This document shows positions 6,621 to 10,034 of a DNA stretch of 10,034 nt, piece after piece. A model generated the notes under the pieces. That model was not told where the DNA came from and did not search any database. It saw only the letters and a program-made list of their open reading frames with translations. Both the position numbers and the translations under genes were made by a program. Numbering within the stretch: position 1 is the stretch's first letter; every line of letters begins with the position of its first letter. This DNA comes from Candidatus Fermentibacteraceae bacterium (lineage in GTDB: Bacteria; Fermentibacterota; Fermentibacteria; Fermentibacterales; JCC-6): contig JAUVJW010000044.1 of the NCBI GenBank assembly GCA_030596465.1, positions 1 to 10,034 on the forward strand, written 5' to 3'.

Positions 6621-6766
6621 GTTGTCAATAGTACCAAGAAGCAGTTCCATATTGCCTGTCCGCATCAAGGTCAGCAGCCATTGGATGAGCATTGTACAGG
6701 AAGTTCTCTCCGGTTACCTTCCATAACTTGTACCGTCAGTATCGAATGCAGTAAGTGGTGTTTTCA
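6621..6766 (-). pseudogene. FG-GAP/VCBS-like beta-propeller repeat remnant, frame-scrambled
   Basis: Immediately after the acyltransferase stop, one frame reads TPLTAFDTDGTS (about 6762-6727). A second frame reads WKVTGENFLYNAHPMAADLD and then ADRQY (6723 to about 6649). The first frame then resumes with GNMELLLGTIDN (about 6656-6621). Read together they spell a typical secreted propeller repeat: (A/F)DTDGTS-LWKVTG, PMAADLD-D, Y-ELLLGTID. The frame changes twice within 145 bp and each frame carries stops, so no normal product can be made. I take it as a short relic of a larger exported protein whose flanks are gone. The remaining 48 nt up to the C25 relic show nothing recognisable. Confidence 0.55.
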
Positions 6767-7408
6767 TTAAGCAAGAAAATCATCCGGTCTATATTCCGAG
6801 AACTCCGGGTTCTTCTGAAAAAAGGTGTTCATTCTATTCACGCTTGCTGCAACATTCAATTTTTCCGAACCTGTATCCTTAACCACCCTTGCAGGTATAC
6901 CGGCAATTGTAATGTTTCCCTGAAAGCTCTTCCCCACCACTGCGTTAGCCCCGATAACCGCTCCGGAACCCACTTTTATATCACCGAATATCTTTGCCCC
7001 GGGGCTTATCCACACATTGCTTCCAAGCTTTGGAACAAGCTGCCCGGCAGCTTCTCCGGCATTGGTTCCAATGTTTACTCCCTGATGAATATCACACCAC
7101 ATACCCACTCTGGCTGCACCGTTAACAACAATGTTGCCTGAATGGTTTATGCGCAGACCCGGGCCAAAAACACCTGGAGGAATATCAAGCCCCAGCTTAA
7201 TTCCCAGTTTGTACTTCCTCGAACTGTAGTATTTCTGAAGCAATCTGTTCAATAAGCCTCCTGAGGCCTTCCTGTAGTATTCAACCTTCCGAAGCAGGAT
7301 CTGAAATTTCCATACATCATCTCTGCTTCCCGGACGACTCTGATCTATTCCCAGTGCGTATTTGTCAGCGGCTAAATAGAATTTGAGCTCATTCTTCGAT
7401 CCTATCAA
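6767..7408 (-). CDS. Serine acetyltransferase-like hexapeptide transferase
   Basis: The 213-aa protein is a left-handed beta-helix acyltransferase, close in layout to serine O-acetyltransferases found in polysaccharide and cysteine-related loci. An alpha-helical N-terminus (about 1-70, including DDVWKFQILLRKVEYYRK at 30-47) precedes the hexapeptide region (about 70-175): RINHSGNIVVNG (86-97), CDIHQGVNIGTN (105-116), SGAVIGANAVVG (148-159) and the closing GIPARVVK (170-177). H89 aligns with the catalytic His of CysE-type enzymes. Transfer of acetyl from acetyl-CoA is expected; whether serine or a sugar is the acceptor is open. The start is TTG at 7408, supported by GGAGG 9 nt upstream; an ATG overlapping that Shine-Dalgarno is out of frame and soon stops. 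It follows the hydrolase gene by 68 nt and probably ends the natAB-like operon. Confidence 0.85.
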   Translation of the reverse strand: MIGSKNELKFYLAADKYALGIDQSRPGSRDDVWKFQILLRKVEYYRKASGGLLNRLLQKYYSSRKYKLGIKLGLDIPPGVFGPGLRINHSGNIVVNGAARVGMWCDIHQGVNIGTNAGEAAGQLVPKLGSNVWISPGAKIFGDIKVGSGAVIGANAVVGKSFQGNITIAGIPARVVKDTGSEKLNVAASVNRMNTFFQKNPEFSEYRPDDFLA

Positions 7409-7476
7409 ATCTGATATCCTCCATTTCCAGCAATACCCATTTCCCTTACAACAACGATCTGTTCCTTCATCACTGG

Positions 7477-8268
7477 TCAGATCAGGAAATTTCTAACGAT
7501 CCGTACAAATTCATCCGGCTTTTCCATGTGAACAGAATGGGCAGCATGCTCTACGGTGGAAACAACAATCCCCGGGATTCTACTAAATACCCGAGCATTT
7601 TCATCTGGCGAGAAAAGAATATCTTCCCTGCCGAATACAGCCAGTGTTTTTGAGGAAATGTTCTTCAGCTCTTCCAGACAATTGAAAGCCCGGATCGCCT
7701 TGATCTGATTTCCAAAAGCATTTACCGTTTGAGGATACGGGTATTCAACAGCGAATCTCACAGCATTCTGCAAAGCACCGGTATCGTTAAAGAAGCCTTC
7801 CGAGAATATCCAGTAGAAGATGTTCCTGAACCACAATTCTGGAGTCATTCCATTCTGAAGATAGCTGTACCAGTCGGAAAAAAGAGCGCTATTCCGCGAA
7901 GAGCAGAAGGCGGAAGTGCTTTCCAGTATCAATTTAGAAACCCGCTGCGGATAACGAATTGCACAGTCCATGGCAACAAAACCACCCATTGAATGACCAA
8001 GGATATTGGCGGAAGAGAAGCCCAGGTGATCGAGAAGAGCAATACAGTCGTCAGCAATGGCTTGAATGCTGATCTCAACATCCTGCGGTTCCGTTCTGCC
8101 TGCGCCTCTGTTGTCTGGAAGAATCACCTGATAGTGTCGTGACAGCTCCTCCACAACAGAAAGCCAGCTCTGCGAATCACTGGCAAGACCGGCAATCAGC
8201 AGAAGAGGTTCACCCCTGCCGTGAACTTCGTAATACAGATTCACGCCATTAACTGAAATACAAGCCAT
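7477..8268 (-). CDS. Alpha/beta-fold hydrolase
   Basis: The 263-aa protein is a complete single-domain alpha/beta hydrolase, cytoplasmic with no signal peptide. The nucleophile elbow GHSMGG (91-96) gives S93. D216 in FGREDILF (212-219) and H244 in EHAAHSVHMEKPDEF (240-254) complete the triad. The oxyanion region is LIAGLASDSQSW (24-35), and the PDNRGAGRTE segment (51-60) is the usual beta4 loop. A Trp/Phe-rich cap (about 128-190: WYSYLQ, WFRNIFYWIF) suggests a hydrophobic substrate pocket. Members include esterases, haloperoxidase-like enzymes and lactonases, so the substrate cannot be named. AGGAG lies 4 nt before the ATG, and the gene starts 20 nt after the ABC permease stop, implying one transcript. 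A role in acting on the transporter's substrate is possible but unproven. Confidence 0.9.
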   Translation of the reverse strand: MACISVNGVNLYYEVHGRGEPLLLIAGLASDSQSWLSVVEELSRHYQVILPDNRGAGRTEPQDVEISIQAIADDCIALLDHLGFSSANILGHSMGGFVAMDCAIRYPQRVSKLILESTSAFCSSRNSALFSDWYSYLQNGMTPELWFRNIFYWIFSEGFFNDTGALQNAVRFAVEYPYPQTVNAFGNQIKAIRAFNCLEELKNISSKTLAVFGREDILFSPDENARVFSRIPGIVVSTVEHAAHSVHMEKPDEFVRIVRNFLI

Positions 8269-8288
8269 CTCACTCCTGCTAAAAAGTA

Positions 8289-9527
8289 CTAAATCCTGAA
8301 CAGTATCCTCTCATCGTTGAACATTCTCAAAGTTATGAAGATAAGAACAGCGGAAACTGCCGTGCTGGTTGCCATGGAGAACACTATGTTGCCCCATACT
8401 GCATTCTGCATGAAAATGTCTTTTAGTACAACCAGAGAGTTGAAGATGGGAGCCATTCTCATCCAGGCTGGTGGAATATCACCCGTCTGCATTGTAGTAA
8501 CACCCATAACCATCACTGCTATGTATACCGGCATTATCATACCCTGCCCCTCCTTCACATTACGGGCAAAGGTAGATACAAGCAAAACAAGACTTGAGAT
8601 AAGTATGGCAAGAGGAATAACGATAATAGCAAACTGGAGTATCGCCGTAGAACCCATGGTATACTCTGAGATAGACGCTCCTGAGTCACTGGTCATGCTT
8701 ATCAGATATCTTGAAGCTATCCTCAAACCGATAGCGGAACTCACTGCACCAACAATGGCCGCCACCATTACTGAGATCATCTTGCCCAGCACTATTGACA
8801 ATCTGCCGACTTGATTCACCAGCAACATGGCCAGTGTTCCCCGCTCCTTCTCGCCGGCAACGCTGTCCAGACCCACTTTCATGGAATTGGCAAAGAGGTA
8901 TATCACTATAAAGAATGGCATCAAGACACCGATCAATTTCCCCATCACGCTGCCTTCTTCAGCTAGATCAGAAGTTTCATCCGCAGCTAAATACTGATTG
9001 ATCGTGTATGCCGTCAGCATATCCTCTGACATACCACTTTCTATGATCCTCTGCCTTACTATAGCATCATTTACTGCGGCAAAGGTATTACATACTTGAT
9101 TAAAAGCATAATTGGAGTAATCACCAGTAGAATTGTAGAAAATTGACAAATCAAAAACAGAATTGTCCAGAATGCGCCCATCCATGTTGTCCGGCATAAG
9201 GATAAGCAATTCAAGATCTTTATCAATCACCCTCTGTTTCAGAGTATCAAGTTGTTCCCGCTCAGCAGTTTCAATATTGGCATTCAGCATGGTCAGAGAC
9301 TCGAAAAACATGTCACTGACTTCTCCTCCTCCAGCTCCGGAACAAACGGCAATTCTGGACGAGTATGAGTTTATCTCAACCATTCTTGCTTTGTTGGCTT
9401 TACCCATAAAAGAGTACATCAGTGGAAGCATGACCAGAGGAAGCACTACCAGCATAAACAGGAGGCGCTTATCCGTGAACATTCTCCTGAGTTCCTTGCG
9501 TAAAATAATGAGGCTGTCCTTAAACAT
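8289..9527 (-). CDS. NatB-type ABC-2 exporter permease
   Basis: This is the membrane subunit of an ABC-2 exporter of the NatB type, 412 aa. One N-terminal helix (about 22-41) is followed by a large extracytoplasmic domain (about 45-190), then about five further helices in the C-terminal half. The cytoplasmic coupling motif SVAGEKERGTLAMLL (about 222-236) and FARNVKEGQG near 325 are hallmarks of the family. The ORF is open back to 9593, but I chose the ATG at 9527, which gives MFKDSLIILRKELRRMFTDK, the normal amphipathic N-terminus. This start overlaps the ATPase stop by 8 nt (ATGTTTAA), with GGGGG 5 nt upstream. The pair should form a half-plus-half exporter. NatAB of Bacillus exports Na+, but related pairs export other substrates, so specificity is not claimed. 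Confidence 0.88.
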   Translation of the reverse strand: MFKDSLIILRKELRRMFTDKRLLFMLVVLPLVMLPLMYSFMGKANKARMVEINSYSSRIAVCSGAGGGEVSDMFFESLTMLNANIETAEREQLDTLKQRVIDKDLELLILMPDNMDGRILDNSVFDLSIFYNSTGDYSNYAFNQVCNTFAAVNDAIVRQRIIESGMSEDMLTAYTINQYLAADETSDLAEEGSVMGKLIGVLMPFFIVIYLFANSMKVGLDSVAGEKERGTLAMLLVNQVGRLSIVLGKMISVMVAAIVGAVSSAIGLRIASRYLISMTSDSGASISEYTMGSTAILQFAIIVIPLAILISSLVLLVSTFARNVKEGQGMIMPVYIAVMVMGVTTMQTGDIPPAWMRMAPIFNSLVVLKDIFMQNAVWGNIVFSMATSTAVSAVLIFITLRMFNDERILFRI

Positions 9528-10034
9528 GACTACCCCCGGGAAGAATGTAGCTGAAGAACACATCCTCCAGATTATCCCAGGAACTGCCTTCAATGATATC
9601 GCTCAGTGTTCCTTCTTCCTTAAGCTCTCCATCCACAAGTATTCCGAACCGGTGACAGAGTTTCTCCGCTATGGTCATATTGTGAGTTGATATGATCACG
9701 ATCTTACCGGAGTTCGCACGGCTCACAAGAAAATCAGTTACAGCTTTGGATGTAATAACATCAAGACCGTTCGTAGGTTCGTCGAAAATTATCACTTCGG
9801 GATCGTGTATAAGGCTGATAGCTACTGAAGTCTTCTGCTTCATACCTGTTGAAAGCTGATCTATCTTCTTGTGAATAAAGTCGGTCATCTGGAGATCAAT
9901 AAACAGCTTTTCTTTTCTCCGTTCAATCTCACTACCGGGCATCTTATTCAGTTGACCGAACCAGTTCATCATGTAGTCCGGAGTAAAATACCCGTCAAGC
10001 TTCATATCCGATGTAAGAAACCCTATCTTGGAAC
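9520..10034 (-). CDS. NatA-type ABC transporter ATP-binding subunit, C-terminal part (cut by window edge)
   Basis: The visible 170 or so residues are the 3' portion of an ABC ATPase that continues beyond the right edge; the frame is open to base 10034, so no start is assigned. After SKIGFLTSDMKLDGYFTP, which matches the post-Walker-A Q-loop region of NatA-like proteins, come the ABC signature QLSTGMKQK (about visible residue 59-67), Walker B VIIFDEPTNGLD (80-91) and the H-loop histidine in IVIISTHNM (111-119). The tail NLEDVFFSYI resembles the usual end of this subfamily. Walker A lies outside the window. It would power the permease that overlaps it at 9520-9527. Being the first gene seen in the operon, its promoter is not visible here. 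Confidence 0.93.
   Translation of the reverse strand, partial: SKIGFLTSDMKLDGYFTPDYMMNWFGQLNKMPGSEIERRKEKLFIDLQMTDFIHKKIDQLSTGMKQKTSVAISLIHDPEVIIFDEPTNGLDVITSKAVTDFLVSRANSGKIVIISTHNMTIAEKLCHRFGILVDGELKEEGTLSDIIEGSSWDNLEDVFFSYILPGGSHV

Noticed and set aside
6700..6723. GGAAG...CTTCC inverted repeat as a terminator after the acyltransferase
   Set aside because: The 5-bp arms, a 14-nt loop and no T run make it unconvincing as an intrinsic terminator.
7405..7470. 21-codon minus-strand ORF between the hydrolase and the acyltransferase, a possible leader peptide
   Set aside because: There is no Shine-Dalgarno, no hairpin alternatives and no recognisable peptide features. It overlaps the acyltransferase start by chance.

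Overview
All genes supported here lie on the minus strand, so transcription runs from high to low coordinates. The window looks like a chromosomal segment of a Gram-negative-type bacterium of the FCB assemblage. The evidence is a secreted protein with a FlgD-like/type IX (Por) secretion C-terminal sorting region and the remains of a gingipain-like (C25) propeptide protein. A candidate phylum such as Fermentibacterota would fit this style of protein, but that is inference from remembered family features and was not tested by a search.

Layout in transcription order. (1) 10034-6767: an export and metabolism operon. It holds the 3' part of a NatA-type ABC ATPase, a NatB-type ABC-2 permease overlapping it by 8 nt, an alpha/beta hydrolase starting 20 nt after the permease, and a serine-acetyltransferase-like hexapeptide transferase with a TTG start. 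(2) 6766-5261: a zone of gene decay. It holds a frame-scrambled FG-GAP-like beta-propeller remnant, a C25 propeptide gene broken by an apparent one-base insertion just where the catalytic domain should begin, a small three-helix membrane protein that looks intact, and a 33-codon truncated copy of a flavin reductase N-terminus. (3) 5147-255: a second transcription unit behind a plausible sigma70-type promoter. It encodes a secreted sorting-domain protein, a full-length flavin reductase family protein (10 nt gap), a 12-helix ABC-2-like permease (23 nt gap), RuvX (TGATG overlap) and MltG (ATGA overlap). (4) 166-1: the start of an uncharacterised conserved protein with its own strong Shine-Dalgarno and a possible operator-like palindrome upstream.

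Functional reading: RuvX and MltG are housekeeping functions (16S rRNA 5'-end maturation and peptidoglycan glycan-strand termination) and are also neighbours in some other bacteria. Here they are translationally coupled to a large permease with no ATPase beside it. The secreted sorting-domain gene sits between a complete and a truncated copy of the flavin reductase 5' end. This 90-bp direct repeat suggests a duplication or insertion history. No tRNA, rRNA, CRISPR array, insertion sequence or convincing intrinsic terminator was seen, and I found no clear novel defence or mobile system. The most unusual feature is the cluster of three gene relics between two intact operons.
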